DNA of 64,000 bases from Brevundimonas sp. (GCF_027487935.1 NZ_JAIYCP010000004.1:46571-110570), one strand, 5' to 3'. Shown: positions 17,966 to 28,496, counted from the stretch's first letter. Notes: a model not told the origin generated them from the letters alone. Translations and numbers: made by a program.

Positions 17966-19993
17966 TTGAAGCACTACCGCCAATCCCTGTCGCTCGCACT
18001 CTGCCTGGGCCTCGCTCTGGCCGGGCCCGGCTGGACGCAGACCGTGCCGCCCGTGGGCGACGTTGTGGTCAATATGCGCGGTGCCGAGATCAAGGACGTC
18101 GCCGAGCAGGTCTCACGGATTACCGGCCGGACCCTGATCCTCGATCCCAGTGTCGCCGGAACGGTCAATGTCGTTTCGTCCGAACCACTGGCTCCAGCCG
18201 GCGTGTGGGATCTGTTCCTGTCTGTGCTCCGTGTTCATGGATATGCCGCCATTCGCAGCGGCGCATCCTGGCGGATCGTGCCCCAGGCGGCGGTCATCCA
18301 GAGCGGTTCGGGCGTTGATCTGCGCCGCGCACGATCCCAGGAGGTCGTGACCCGCCTCATCCGCCTGCAAAACCTGTCACCCGATCAGGCCGTGCGGGTT
18401 CTGCGCCCCCTGGTCGCCTCATTCGGCAGTCTTGAAGCGATCAATGCCCCGCCGGCCATCGTCGTCACCGACTATGCGGAGAATGTCCGGCGGATCGAAA
18501 TCCTTGCGCAGGCCCTGGACAGTGGAAGCGGCCAGGCCTTCGAAAGTCTGACGCTGCGATATGCCAGCGCATCCGAAGTCGGCCAGTCGATCACCTCTCT
18601 GCTCGGTGCCGGCAGCGAGGGCGGGGGAATCCGTGTCGCGGTGGACGAGCGCAGCAACATCGTCCTGGTCCGGGGCGACGCCAACGACATTCGCGAGGCG
18701 CGTGCGGTAGCGGAAGCGCTTGACGTTCCAGGCGGCACAGCACCGGTCACCAGGGTCGTAAGGCTGAATCACGCAGACGCCGAGACCGTGACAGAAGTTC
18801 TCCGTGGCCTCTTGGGCGCTTCCGACTCGGCCTCCAATCCCGTGGCACGCGCGCTTGGAACGAGAGACCAGGACATCAGTGTCGCTGGCCAGATGGCGAG
18901 TGGCGGAACAGCCGCCGGCCAGGTCAGTGGGCCGGGCTCCGGGCCTATGACCGTCGGCTCGCCCGGGGGCCGCGCAGCTGCCGGTTTTTCGCTGGCCGAT
19001 ATCAACATCCAGCCGGCCCCGGAGCTTAACGCCGTCGTCATGCGCGGTTCACCGGCCGCAATCGCAGAGATGGCGGCCTTGATCGCAGACCTCGACCAGC
19101 GCCGCCCGCAGGTCATGATTGAGGCCGTGATCGTCGAGGTCACGGGCGACCTCGCCGAGCAGCTGGGCGTTCAGCTGGGGCTGGGTGCCGCCGCCGTGCA
19201 GACAGGTTCCGCGGGCGGAACATCCTTCTCGAACGCCGGCGTTTCCCTCCGTCAAATCCTTCTGGCGCTTGGTGCACCCGGCGCTGTTGCCCTGGCGCCG
19301 GAGGGCGCGTCCGCCATGATCCGCAGCGGCGATGACTTCAGTATTTTGATCCAGGCACTGAACAGTTCGACCCGAGCCAACCTGCTTTCGACGCCGAGCA
19401 TAACGACCCTGGACAACCAACCGGCCGAGATCATTGTCGGTCAGAACGTTCCCTTCAGAACCGGGAGCTTTACCACTCAAGGCAACTCGACCAATCCGTT
19501 CACAACGATCGAACGTGAGGATGTCGGCATTACCCTGAGGGTCATTCCGCGCATCCATGATGGTGACGTGATCAGGCTGGAGGTGGCCCAGGAGGTGTCC
19601 TCGCTGGTGAACGCAAATCTGGCCGGTGCTGCGGACCTGATTACCAATCGCCGCAGCATCGAAACGACCGTGCTGGCCGACAACGGACAGACCATCGTAC
19701 TTGGAGGCTTGATCAGCGACGATCGCCTGTCGTCGAACAGCCAGGTGCCGATGCTGGGCGATATACCTGTCCTGGGGCGTGCCTTCCGCAGCAATCGGGA
19801 GAGCATCACCCGAAAGACGCTGTTTATATTTCTGCGTCCGACCATTCTGCGGGATCCGGTGGACGTGGCGGCGAATGCCCGGGCCCAGTACGAAAGGTTG
19901 CGGGATCAGGAGTCGCTGCCGACACGAGGTTTCAGCCTGCTGGCCACGCCTCCGGGACCACGTTTGCCGTCAGAGATAGAGGGCATCTACTGA
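17966..19993 (+). CDS. gspD: Type II secretion outer-membrane secretin GspD
   Basis: A protein of 675 residues starting at TTG 17966, with AGGAG 9 bases upstream. A signal peptide (1-25) is followed by the N0 domain (about 30-105, GAEIKDVAEQVSRITGRTLILDPSVAGTV in pieces), N1-N3 domains with the repeated NAVVMRGSPAAI-type motifs, and a C-terminal secretin barrel (ILLALGAPGAV, LSTPSITTLDNQPAEIIVGQNVPF, VLGGLISDD). It forms the outer-membrane gate. It ends by a seven-base tail overlap with the convergent fusion gene. Confidence 0.96.
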   Translation: MKHYRQSLSLALCLGLALAGPGWTQTVPPVGDVVVNMRGAEIKDVAEQVSRITGRTLILDPSVAGTVNVVSSEPLAPAGVWDLFLSVLRVHGYAAIRSGASWRIVPQAAVIQSGSGVDLRRARSQEVVTRLIRLQNLSPDQAVRVLRPLVASFGSLEAINAPPAIVVTDYAENVRRIEILAQALDSGSGQAFESLTLRYASASEVGQSITSLLGAGSEGGGIRVAVDERSNIVLVRGDANDIREARAVAEALDVPGGTAPVTRVVRLNHADAETVTEVLRGLLGASDSASNPVARALGTRDQDISVAGQMASGGTAAGQVSGPGSGPMTVGSPGGRAAAGFSLADINIQPAPELNAVVMRGSPAAIAEMAALIADLDQRRPQVMIEAVIVEVTGDLAEQLGVQLGLGAAAVQTGSAGGTSFSNAGVSLRQILLALGAPGAVALAPEGASAMIRSGDDFSILIQALNSSTRANLLSTPSITTLDNQPAEIIVGQNVPFRTGSFTTQGNSTNPFTTIEREDVGITLRVIPRIHDGDVIRLEVAQEVSSLVNANLAGAADLITNRRSIETTVLADNGQTIVLGGLISDDRLSSNSQVPMLGDIPVLGRAFRSNRESITRKTLFIFLRPTILRDPVDVAANARAQYERLRDQESLPTRGFSLLATPPGPRLPSEIEGIY

Positions 19994-21162
19994 CCGGAGC
20001 GGCTGTTCGCTGAACGCTGGTCTGATCGACGGTTCAAGATCGCGGCCAACAGGGCAGCACCGTCCATGTCCCGCTTGCGGGCCCAGGGGATGACCAATCG
20101 GTCCAGGGAAGGCTTGTCGGTCCCGGGGTCATGGAAGGGTGTGTCGGTCAGCGCGGATCTGGATGCCACCACAAAGGTGACCATGCGGCGGCTTAGCCGC
20201 GATAGCTCCGCAAAAGCCGCATGGTCGAGGGGATCTGAAGTCGCCACGGTTAAGGCCCACTCATCCGTCTCAATCAGCGCCATTCTTTGCTCGCTGAGAA
20301 AGGCGGCCAAGCCGTTCGGACCCGCCCCGAGGCCGATCGGGGGGCGTTCAGCGGGATACCAGCGCTGGAGTCCGGTCACATGGGAATAGGCATCCGCGAG
20401 GGCTTCGTCGCCCACCCCGCCCAGGTCACAGAGGACCTGTTCAACCGGCCAACCCTGCCGGGACGCGACGGCGCAGGCTCCGCCGAGCACGGAAAGATCG
20501 ACCGGGTGGTCTGCAAGCAGCCGGTCGATGACCGCGTCGCGGTCCCGGGTCAGTTCGCGCTCGCGCTTACCTCGATCGAGCAGGACCTGCAGGAAGCCTG
20601 GCTGTCCCCGACGCCAGAGAAGCCAGGTCGAGGCTGTTGCGATGGCGACCAGGCAAGGCAGGAGAAGCAGCCAGTAAGACCGTCCCCCGGGAACAGTTCC
20701 GGTCTCCGCAGCGGCTGCAGATGGCTCCGGCCGAGGCATGGGCGGGGAGACTTCAAGACGCATCTCAGGCGGCGGCACGCTGACGATATCAAGTGGCGGT
20801 CGGAGGGCGAGCGCACCCTGCATTTCCATAAGGCGATAGCCGTCCCCGGACCGCACCAGGGCAATGCCCTCCTCAGCCAAGGCCACCGAGAACTGCTCAG
20901 CAAGTTCGGTGGTCGTGAGTGACTCGGCGACGCGAAAGCTGATCTCGGCCTCAAGGTCCGGGTCAATCACAACCCTCGTCCGCAGTGACTGCACCAGTAC
21001 GGCCTCCGCCGCATCTTCAAGCGAGGCCTTTTCGAGACTGATCAGATAGTAGTTCGAGCCGGCAAGACCTGAATCCGGGACGCGGGCCCTTGCCTCAGTC
21101 GCCAGGAAAGCGCCCCACGCCAGGGCGATAAAGGCAGCGGCGAAGGCAGGTAAGGATTTCAT
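19987..21162 (-). CDS. Secretin-N0-like / transmembrane / GspE-N-terminal-like fusion protein
   Basis: A protein of 391 residues that I do not recognise as a named Gsp component. Residues 1-27 form a signal peptide or N-terminal anchor. Residues 38-112 align by eye with the N0 domain of the neighbouring GspD, for example VVIDPDLEAEISF against LILDPSVAGTVNV and EEGIALVRSGDGYRLM against HGYAAIRSGASWRIV. A proline-rich linker (130-150) leads to one membrane helix (about 162-184) and a basic charged segment. Residues 222-340 resemble the GspE N-terminal domain, with GVGDEALADAYSHVTGLQRW, FLSEQRMALIETDEW and LTVATSDPLDHAAFAEL. No ATPase core follows. This order would put a secretin-like domain outside and an ATPase-like regulatory domain inside. 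It is convergent with gspD and overlaps it by seven bases. Confidence 0.8.
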   Translation of the reverse strand: MKSLPAFAAAFIALAWGAFLATEARARVPDSGLAGSNYYLISLEKASLEDAAEAVLVQSLRTRVVIDPDLEAEISFRVAESLTTTELAEQFSVALAEEGIALVRSGDGYRLMEMQGALALRPPLDIVSVPPPEMRLEVSPPMPRPEPSAAAAETGTVPGGRSYWLLLLPCLVAIATASTWLLWRRGQPGFLQVLLDRGKRERELTRDRDAVIDRLLADHPVDLSVLGGACAVASRQGWPVEQVLCDLGGVGDEALADAYSHVTGLQRWYPAERPPIGLGAGPNGLAAFLSEQRMALIETDEWALTVATSDPLDHAAFAELSRLSRRMVTFVVASRSALTDTPFHDPGTDKPSLDRLVIPWARKRDMDGAALLAAILNRRSDQRSANSRSGQ

Positions 21163-21363
21163 GCGCGGGGCAACTGCGACCGGGACCCTGTTCCATCCCT
21201 TAGCGATCTCTAGCCAAACCTGCCGCCCTGCGCATCCGGCAAACGGCAGCGCCGATTTTCGTCGAACGGCGCTCGGAAACATTTTCTCCACCCAACACGA
21301 TTTTTCTCGCCCAAAGCGCTGATTCGAGAGATGGTTTCCCGCTGTCTGCTTCGGGGGAAGTTC

Positions 21364-23085
21364 ATGCAAATTGGTCTGGTTGCAAGGCGGGTGCGATCCA
21401 TCGCGGTCTCTCTTGCACTTGTTGCGGGTCTGGCGGCCTGCGGCGGCGGCGGCGGACAGGACGGCGGCACCGGTCCCGAACCACCGCCGGTAACCGCGCC
21501 GCTGAGTGATGCGGAAGCCGCGCGCTTTCTGACCCAAGCGACCTTTGGTCCGACCGAAGCCGACATCAATGCGCTCAAGCCCCTTGGCTATCGGGCCTGG
21601 CTGGACCAGCAGATGGCCCTCCCGTCCTCTTCCCACCGGGTCTACATGGATAACCGGCTGGTCCAGTTGCGGCTCACGCAACCGACGGCCACGCTGAACG
21701 CCAATCATTTCTATGAGAGTTTCTGGTCGTACTCCACGAACGGCCAGGCCCAGCTGCGCGAGCGGATGAAGCTCGCATTGTCCGAGATCTTCGTGATCTC
21801 GATGGTCGACCCGGCTGTCGATGCGCGCGGTGCCAGTTCCTACTACGACATGCTGGGAGACAACGCTTTCGGCAACTACCGGACGCTCCTTCAGCAGGTG
21901 AGCCTGCATCCCATGATGGGCGTCTACCTGACCCATCTGGCCAACCAGAAGGAAGACACTGCGACGGGCCGGGAGCCCGACGAGAACTACGCCCGTGAGG
22001 TCATGCAGTTGATGTCCATCGGCGTGCACCGCTTGAATATTGACGGGTCTGTAGTCACGGACGGTTCCGGAGCCCCGGTGCCGGCCTATTCGCAGGCCGA
22101 CATCGCGGGGCTCGCCCGGGTGTTCACGGGCATGAGCTGGTATTCGCCAACCCCGACCAACAACACCTTCCTCGGCCGAAACCGCGACCCGGACGCCAGC
22201 ATCCGGCCGATGATCTTCTATCCGGCTTTCCATTCGACCTCGGCGAAGACGTTCCTCGGAACCACAATCGCGGGCGGTTCAACCGACGGCGCCGCCGAGC
22301 TGAACACGGCCCTCGATGTGATCTTCAACCACCCGAACGTCGGTCCGTTCATCGGTCGCCAGCTGATCCAGAGGCTGGTCACCAGCAACCCCAGTCCAGC
22401 CTATGTGCAGAGGGTCGCCACGGTCTTCAACAACAACGGTTCCGGTGTGCGCGGCGATCTGGCTGCAGTGGTTCGAGCCATCCTTCTGGATGCGGAAGCG
22501 CGCGACATGACAGCCATCAGCAGCACGACCTTCGGCAAGGTACGTGAACCGATGATCCGCCTTGCCAACTGGATGCGTGCCTTCTCCGCAACATCGGTCT
22601 CGGGGAACTATCTGATCACCTCAACCAGCGCCAACACTTCGCTCGGACAGTCCCCGCTCGCGTCGCCGTCGGTGTTCAACTTCTACCGGCCCGGATACAT
22701 CCCCCCAAATACCCGGCTTGGTGCGGCAGGCCTGAGGGCACCCGAGTTCCAGATTGTCGATGAAGTGACAGTCGCCGGCTATGCCAACACCATGCAGAAT
22801 GTGATCGGGACCGGAATCGGTACCGGCACCGACGTGCGGTCAGCCTACACTGCGGAGATAGCCGTGGCCGGAGATGCCACGCTCCTCGTCGACCGGGTCA
22901 ACCGTCTGCTGCTGTATGGCCAGATGTCGCCGACACTCCGGGTACGGATCACTGACAGCGTGAACAGTGTTGCCATTCCCGGTGCCGGCGCGACCCAGGC
23001 CCAGATCGACGCTGCCCGGCTGAACCGTGCCAAGCTGGCAATCTATATGACGATGATCTCGCCAGAGTATCTGGTTCAGCGGTGA
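21364..23085 (+). CDS. DUF1800 domain-containing lipoprotein
   Basis: A protein of 573 residues started at ATG 21364, which has GGGGGAAG just before it; an ATG at 21331 is in frame but lacks such a site. The N-terminus is a lipoprotein signal ending LAAC followed by a glycine run. The DUF1800 body is clear: SDAEAARFLTQATFGPTEADI, GYRAWLDQQM, NYAREVMQLMSIG and FNFYRPGYIPP. DUF1800 proteins are almost always paired with DUF1501 proteins, as here, and are exported; the biochemical role is unknown. Position next to the T2SS cluster suggests possible export by it, but this is inference. Confidence 0.92.
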   Translation: MQIGLVARRVRSIAVSLALVAGLAACGGGGGQDGGTGPEPPPVTAPLSDAEAARFLTQATFGPTEADINALKPLGYRAWLDQQMALPSSSHRVYMDNRLVQLRLTQPTATLNANHFYESFWSYSTNGQAQLRERMKLALSEIFVISMVDPAVDARGASSYYDMLGDNAFGNYRTLLQQVSLHPMMGVYLTHLANQKEDTATGREPDENYAREVMQLMSIGVHRLNIDGSVVTDGSGAPVPAYSQADIAGLARVFTGMSWYSPTPTNNTFLGRNRDPDASIRPMIFYPAFHSTSAKTFLGTTIAGGSTDGAAELNTALDVIFNHPNVGPFIGRQLIQRLVTSNPSPAYVQRVATVFNNNGSGVRGDLAAVVRAILLDAEARDMTAISSTTFGKVREPMIRLANWMRAFSATSVSGNYLITSTSANTSLGQSPLASPSVFNFYRPGYIPPNTRLGAAGLRAPEFQIVDEVTVAGYANTMQNVIGTGIGTGTDVRSAYTAEIAVAGDATLLVDRVNRLLLYGQMSPTLRVRITDSVNSVAIPGAGATQAQIDAARLNRAKLAIYMTMISPEYLVQR

Positions 23086-23095
23086 GGAAGAGAGC

Positions 23096-24652
23096 ATGAC
23101 AAACGCACCGCTTGACCGCCGACACCTGCTCCGGATCGGCGGCGGGATGTCTATCCTGGGGGCTGCAGCCCCGTTTGCCGTCCAGCTTGCGGCGGCCGGG
23201 TCCGCAGCCAGCCAGACCGCACCGGACTACAAGGCTCTGGTTTGCGTCTTCCTGTTTGGCGGCAACGACTCCAACAACACGGTGTTGGCAACCGACAGCG
23301 ACTCGTTCGGGCGTTATTGGGCGGCTCGCAATACCGGCGATGATCCTATCGCCCTGATGCCACCCGGCACGCCGCCGGCGGCTATCGGTTCCGTATCACC
23401 CGTGACCGGCCGCACCGTAACGGCGCGTTCACCGGAGGCTTGGGGCGGTGTGTTGCCGATCGTCCCCCGTACGCCCAATCCGATCCCAGCTGGAACCAAC
23501 GCCACGGTGCGGACATTCGGGCTGCATCCGATGCTGGCCCCGCTCAAGACGCTGTTCGATGCTGACCGTCTGGCTGTGGTCGCCAATGTCGGCACTCTGA
23601 TCCGGCCGATAACCAAGGCCCAGTATCAGGCACGCACGGTCGCCTTTCCCGCAAATCTGTTCTCACACAATGACCAGCAGTCGACCTGGCAAGCCGGAAA
23701 CACCGAAGGTGCGAGAGTTGGCTGGGGCGGCCGATTCGGCGACGTGCTGTCGGGTCTGAATGGCTCCAACAGCCTGTTCACCGCGATCTCGACAGCCGGC
23801 AACGCCGTCTTCCTCTCAGGCCAGAGCGTGGTCCAGTATCAGATGTCGACAGCTGCCCAGCCGGCCGTGGTCATCAACGGTGGCTCGACCGGGACACTCT
23901 TCGGCTCGACCGTCGCGCCATCGCGCGTCCGCGACATCATTCAGGACGAAAGTGCGGCCAGTCTGTTCGCGGCCGACTATGCGACCGTCACCGGGCGATC
24001 GGTGGGGGCTGCGACGACACTGAATTCTGCCTTCACCCAATCGACCGTGACCGCCATCCCGGCTCCGCCGACCTTTGTGAATCCGATTACGGGCCTGACC
24101 GAGACCAATACGCTTGCCGTTCAGTTGCAGACCGTGGCCAGGATGATCGCGGCGAACAGCACACTGGGTCTTCGCAGACAGGTCTTCTTTGTCAGCCTCG
24201 GCGGATGGGACAATCACGATGTCCAGAACACCGCCCAGCCGAACAACCTCGCCAAGGTCGCTCAAGCCCTGTCCTATTTCGACGGCGTCCTGGGCTCGGT
24301 CGGCGGCATGAATATGCGGAATTCTGTCACAACCTTCACCGCCTCGGACTTTTCCCGCACATTCACCACCAATGGCGACGGAACCGACCACGCCTGGGGT
24401 GGCCACCATTTCGTTATGGGCGGGGCCGTGCGCGGGGGCGACATTTACGGTCAATATCCTACGCTGGGTGTCGATCTCGGCGCGTTCCGCAATCCGGATA
24501 TGACGGGGGCTTCGCTCGTTCCTACAACCTCGGTCGATCAGTACGCGGCTACGATGGGGCGCTGGCTCGGAACTTCAGATGCGAACCTCGACAACATCTT
24601 CCCAAATTTGAGGAATTTCACGCGTCGAGACCTCGGTTTCATGTCAACCTGA
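23096..24652 (+). CDS. DUF1501 domain-containing protein, Tat signal
   Basis: A protein of 518 residues. It has a twin-arginine signal ([11 protein letters not shown]) and the DUF1501 pattern [95 protein letters not shown]1501 belongs to the alkaline-phosphatase/sulfatase-like superfamily, and the D, H and G clusters seen could hold metal. It begins ten bases after its DUF1800 partner, so they form an operon. Substrate unknown. Confidence 0.93.
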   Translation: MTNAPLDRRHLLRIGGGMSILGAAAPFAVQLAAAGSAASQTAPDYKALVCVFLFGGNDSNNTVLATDSDSFGRYWAARNTGDDPIALMPPGTPPAAIGSVSPVTGRTVTARSPEAWGGVLPIVPRTPNPIPAGTNATVRTFGLHPMLAPLKTLFDADRLAVVANVGTLIRPITKAQYQARTVAFPANLFSHNDQQSTWQAGNTEGARVGWGGRFGDVLSGLNGSNSLFTAISTAGNAVFLSGQSVVQYQMSTAAQPAVVINGGSTGTLFGSTVAPSRVRDIIQDESAASLFAADYATVTGRSVGAATTLNSAFTQSTVTAIPAPPTFVNPITGLTETNTLAVQLQTVARMIAANSTLGLRRQVFFVSLGGWDNHDVQNTAQPNNLAKVAQALSYFDGVLGSVGGMNMRNSVTTFTASDFSRTFTTNGDGTDHAWGGHHFVMGGAVRGGDIYGQYPTLGVDLGAFRNPDMTGASLVPTTSVDQYAATMGRWLGTSDANLDNIFPNLRNFTRRDLGFMST

Positions 24653-24719
24653 CCGCCGTGGCCAGAGGTCGGTCACGGCAGGCGGAATGCCCGCCCTAAG
24701 ACGGGATCCGGGTGAGACG

Positions 24720-26411
24720 ATGCAGGACGTCGGGCAGGCACAGTACATTCTCGCGGGCGATGCGGCCGGTTCTATCCTCGCGACACACGAGCCCCTGAGC
24801 TTCTGGGGCGGTGTCGATCCGGCGACCGGGCGGATCATCGACGTTCATCACCCGCTGCATGGCCAGTCCGTAACGGGCAGGATGCTGGTGATGCCCTCGA
24901 GCCGCGGGTCCTGCACCGGAAGCGGCGTCTTGCTGGACCTGGTGCTGGGCGGACGGGGGCCCTCGGCCCTGATCTTCCGGGACCCCGAGGATGTGCTGAC
25001 CCTTGGAGCCCTGGTGGCCGCCAGGATGTTTGACCGTGTCCTGCCGGTGCTGCGGGTATCGTCCCGGATATTTGACGCGCTGACAGGGGTCGCAGAGGCC
25101 CGCATCATCGACAACAGGCTCGAGGCGGAGGGGCTCCGGCTGGCCATTGAGGCACCGCTGACGGCCACTCTGGACCTGTCACCGGCGGACAGGACGATGC
25201 TGGCCGGTGATGCCGGCATGGCGGCTCAGCAGTCGATGCAGATCATCTGCGCGATGGCCGCCAGTCAGGGGGCAGAGCGTCTGATCGATGTGTCCCAGGG
25301 CCATATCGACGGCTGCATCTATGCCAGCCCGGCCAATCTGACCTTTGCCCTGAAGATGGCCGAACTGGGCGGTCGCGTCCGCATAACCACCACGATGAAT
25401 GCCATTTCCGTCGATCGCCAGAACTGGCGCGCACAGGGCGTAGCTACGGATTTCGGCATCCCTGCTCAGCAACTGGCCGATGCCTATGTCAGTATGGGTT
25501 GCCGGCCCAGCTTTACCTGTGCGCCCTATCTGCTGGACAGCGCGCCCGCGGCCGACGAGGTGATCGCCTGGTCGGAATCCAATGCCGTGATCTATGCCAA
25601 CACCGTGCTGGGGGCCCGCACAGCGAAACATCCGGACTTCCTGGATTTGTGTATCGCCCTGACCGGGCGGGCACCCCATTCCGGGGTCTATCTGGACTCC
25701 GCCCGCAAGGCACAGCGGGTCATTGACGTTCATCTGCCCGAAGGGATCGACGACGGATTCTGGCCCCTGGTCGGCTATCTGGCGGGACAGCGGGCACCCG
25801 ACCGGATTCCGCTGCTGCGGGGTCTCGCCCCTGGCAAACCGTCGCGCGATGACCTGAAGGCCCTTTGCGCGGCATTCGGAACGACTTCCGCCTCGCCCAT
25901 GCTGCATATCGAGGGTGTGACCCCCGAAGCGGCCACAGCGGCGGCACCTGACGCCGACCATCTGACGATCACCCGCGATGATCTGCGCGCCGCATGGGGG
26001 CACCTGAATGGCGGCCCTGCGGCGGTGGAACTGGTGGCGATCGGAAGTCCGCATGCCTCGCTTCAGGAATGCCGGGCCCTGGCCGACGGGCTTTCGGACC
26101 GACGTCAACATCCCGGGACCCGGGTGATTGTCACGGCCGGGCGCGAGGTGATCCAGCAGGCCGACGCGGAAGGACTGCTGACACGGCTCAGGGCCAGTGG
26201 GGTACAGGTCATACCGGACATCTGCTGGTGTTCGATCCGGGAGCCTGTCTTTCCGCCGGAAACGCAGACAGTGCTGACCAATTCAGGGAAATATGCCCAC
26301 TACGGGCCCGGGCTGAGCGGCCGGTCCGTGCGGCTGGGCAGCCTGTCAGACTGCATCACGGCCGCCCTGACCGGGCAGGCGGCCCCGCGCCTGCCGGACT
26401 GGCTGGACTGA
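24720..26411 (+). CDS. Aconitase X with fused swivel domain (probable cis-3-hydroxy-L-proline dehydratase type)
   Basis: A protein of 563 residues from ATG 24720 (an in-frame ATG at 24687 is less likely). The first 140 residues form the small swivel domain ([44 protein letters not shown]). The rest is the aconitase-X large domain ([58 protein letters not shown]). Cysteines in these motifs would bind the metal centre. Fused bacterial forms are mostly cis-3-hydroxy-L-proline dehydratases, but no other hydroxyproline gene is nearby, so the substrate is inferred from family only. Confidence 0.85.
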   Translation: MQDVGQAQYILAGDAAGSILATHEPLSFWGGVDPATGRIIDVHHPLHGQSVTGRMLVMPSSRGSCTGSGVLLDLVLGGRGPSALIFRDPEDVLTLGALVAARMFDRVLPVLRVSSRIFDALTGVAEARIIDNRLEAEGLRLAIEAPLTATLDLSPADRTMLAGDAGMAAQQSMQIICAMAASQGAERLIDVSQGHIDGCIYASPANLTFALKMAELGGRVRITTTMNAISVDRQNWRAQGVATDFGIPAQQLADAYVSMGCRPSFTCAPYLLDSAPAADEVIAWSESNAVIYANTVLGARTAKHPDFLDLCIALTGRAPHSGVYLDSARKAQRVIDVHLPEGIDDGFWPLVGYLAGQRAPDRIPLLRGLAPGKPSRDDLKALCAAFGTTSASPMLHIEGVTPEAATAAAPDADHLTITRDDLRAAWGHLNGGPAAVELVAIGSPHASLQECRALADGLSDRRQHPGTRVIVTAGREVIQQADAEGLLTRLRASGVQVIPDICWCSIREPVFPPETQTVLTNSGKYAHYGPGLSGRSVRLGSLSDCITAALTGQAAPRLPDWLD

Positions 26412-26429
26412 CGGAGGGTTACCCGCTCC

Positions 26430-28496
26430 TCAGAAGGTCTTGCGGACCCGCGCAAAGAAGAAGGGCTCGAAGGTGGCGCTGCGACGCTCGATGGCATTGA
26501 TCCCCGCCACGTCGCGTGGCCCTGAATAGAGCTCCCGGATCCGCGTCCGTTCCCTTGAGGAAAAATTCTCGACCTGGAAACGAAACGCCAGATCGGTCCG
26601 CGGCGAGTATTCCCAGAACAGCTTCCACCAGCCCCCCTGCTCCGTCGTCTGAACCTGACGCAGGCGATAGGAGCGCGAGGTATAGGCAAGGTCACCCTCA
26701 AGCACGAGGGTGGACCTGAGCGACGGGAGGTCCCGGGAGAACTGGAAATCTCCCTCAAACGGGCGCTCACCCGAGATGCGGCGATCCTGACCGGTGACCG
26801 GATCAGTCACGGACGACCACCGACGGGTCCCGTTGAACCGGACGATTCCTCCGCTGACGCCCAGACGGTCAAGCGGGAGCGTCAGGCTCAGCCTTACCTC
26901 ATCCCGCGTGCCGTCGCCGATGTTGCCCGGGGCGTCGAAGCGACCCGCGACCGGTATCAGGTCAACGACCTGCTGTACCCGGTCATGGCGGTAGGAAAGG
27001 AGCACCGCCCCCCTGCCCCAGAACCGCTGCTCGGCCGTAAGCTCGAATACATCGGCCACCTCTGGTTCGAGGTCTGGATTGCCTGCACTGACAACACCCT
27101 CGCCAAAGTCCGTGGATGCCGCAAAATCCTCAAAGTCCAGCTGGCCGACTTCCCGCTCGAGCCGCAGCCGCAACTGGGTGCCGGGCCTCACCGCCCAGCC
27201 TGCAAGGAACCGCGGCTTGAAATAGGAGAGCGTCTTCTCCTGCCGGGCATCGCCACTCAGGGAGATTGTCGAGCGCTCGTATCGGCCCGACAGTTCCAGG
27301 TCGATACCGTGCATCGGTGACCAGCTGGCCGCGACGAAGCCATCCGCGCGTCCCTCCTCGATCAGCACATTGGCGACCGGCAGGATAACGGGCACGCCGC
27401 CAGACGACCGTGAAGACTCCACATCGAGGCTGTTGAAGGCCCCCTCAGCGCCGAATTCCAGCTTGAGGGTTTCGGACGCCTGAAAGGTCGCTGCTCCGCG
27501 AAGGATGCTCTCCATTGCCGTCGCGATCTCATTGGCCCGTTCCGGTGCCCCCCGTCCGGTGCTCCCCGAGCGCTGGTCATCGCGGTCATAGGTCTGGATC
27601 AGCACGAGGCGGGACAGCCATCGATCACTGAGGCGATACTCAAGGTCGGCACCCAACTCCCCGCCGGTACTTTCAAGGGCTGACTCAGTCGTTTCGCGGA
27701 CCGGACCTGTCATGACATTCACGAGCTCATAGAGCTCGTTCCGGTCATTGTTGTTCGATCGCAGGGTCGAGTTGAGCCGGAGGTTGCCGGCACCGAGATC
27801 GACCTCCGCCGCCAGCCCTCCCTCCAGGGCACGGGTCCGAAAGTCCGTACCGAAATCGCCCGACTGGATCAGGGTGCCGTCTGCCGAGCGCAGCGAGACC
27901 GGTCCGTCCCCCGAATCCATCTGCATCAACTCATCCCGGAACGACAGCGTCCCCTCGATCGAAAAGGCATCGGAACGCCGTGCGGCCTCGATGCGGGCGT
28001 GCCCGCCTGGGTCACCCTCCGGGTAGACCTTTACGAAGACGGTGGAGGACATGGTTGAGTAGGATCCGCCGCGACGGATGATGTTCAGGACGACGGGCTG
28101 ACCCTGCATGTCGATGCCGGGCGCGCCGCCGCGGATCAGGTCGATACGCTCTACGGTTCCGGCGGGGATGCGCTGCAGGAAGCTTCTCAGACTGACCGAT
28201 TTGAGTGACGGAACCTGGCCATCCACCAGGATGTTTCCCGTCGCCCCGGCCAGACCGCGCACATCCTGTTCAATGTCGATCATGACAAAGCCGGGCACAC
28301 GTCCGACCATTTCGCTGGCGGTCGTAGGCCGGGCTTCTGCGAAGAATTCCGGCGGGAAACTCAGAACGCCGGACTCAGCGGCTGGCTCCACAGCCGGTTC
28401 CGTCGGGGGCGGTGTCTGGGCGAGGGCCGGCAGCGGCCCGCAAACGCTGGCCAGCAGACAGGTGATCGAAAGGAAACCGCGCCGCCGGGACATCAT
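26430..28496 (-). CDS. TonB-dependent outer-membrane receptor
   Basis: A protein of 688 residues with signal peptide (ending ALAQ), a plug region (TASEMVGRVPGFVMIDIEQDVRG, NILVDGQVP, IPAGTVERIDLIRGGAPGIDMQG) and a long beta-barrel ending in an aromatic residue (VRKTF), as expected for an outer-membrane barrel. It is shorter than the MalA-type receptor at 31967 and lacks the long NAR...DIGKLPD signature, so it probably takes a different ligand. It lies at the left edge of the sugar locus, divergent from the halogenase gene. ATG 28493 is an equally good start. Confidence 0.88.
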   Translation of the reverse strand: MMSRRRGFLSITCLLASVCGPLPALAQTPPPTEPAVEPAAESGVLSFPPEFFAEARPTTASEMVGRVPGFVMIDIEQDVRGLAGATGNILVDGQVPSLKSVSLRSFLQRIPAGTVERIDLIRGGAPGIDMQGQPVVLNIIRRGGSYSTMSSTVFVKVYPEGDPGGHARIEAARRSDAFSIEGTLSFRDELMQMDSGDGPVSLRSADGTLIQSGDFGTDFRTRALEGGLAAEVDLGAGNLRLNSTLRSNNNDRNELYELVNVMTGPVRETTESALESTGGELGADLEYRLSDRWLSRLVLIQTYDRDDQRSGSTGRGAPERANEIATAMESILRGAATFQASETLKLEFGAEGAFNSLDVESSRSSGGVPVILPVANVLIEEGRADGFVAASWSPMHGIDLELSGRYERSTISLSGDARQEKTLSYFKPRFLAGWAVRPGTQLRLRLEREVGQLDFEDFAASTDFGEGVVSAGNPDLEPEVADVFELTAEQRFWGRGAVLLSYRHDRVQQVVDLIPVAGRFDAPGNIGDGTRDEVRLSLTLPLDRLGVSGGIVRFNGTRRWSSVTDPVTGQDRRISGERPFEGDFQFSRDLPSLRSTLVLEGDLAYTSRSYRLRQVQTTEQGGWWKLFWEYSPRTDLAFRFQVENFSSRERTRIRELYSGPRDVAGINAIERRSATFEPFFFARVRKTF

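Noticed and set aside
21331..21363. Earlier ATG for the DUF1800 gene
   Set aside because: Without a ribosome site, and it breaks the lipoprotein signal that starts at 21364.
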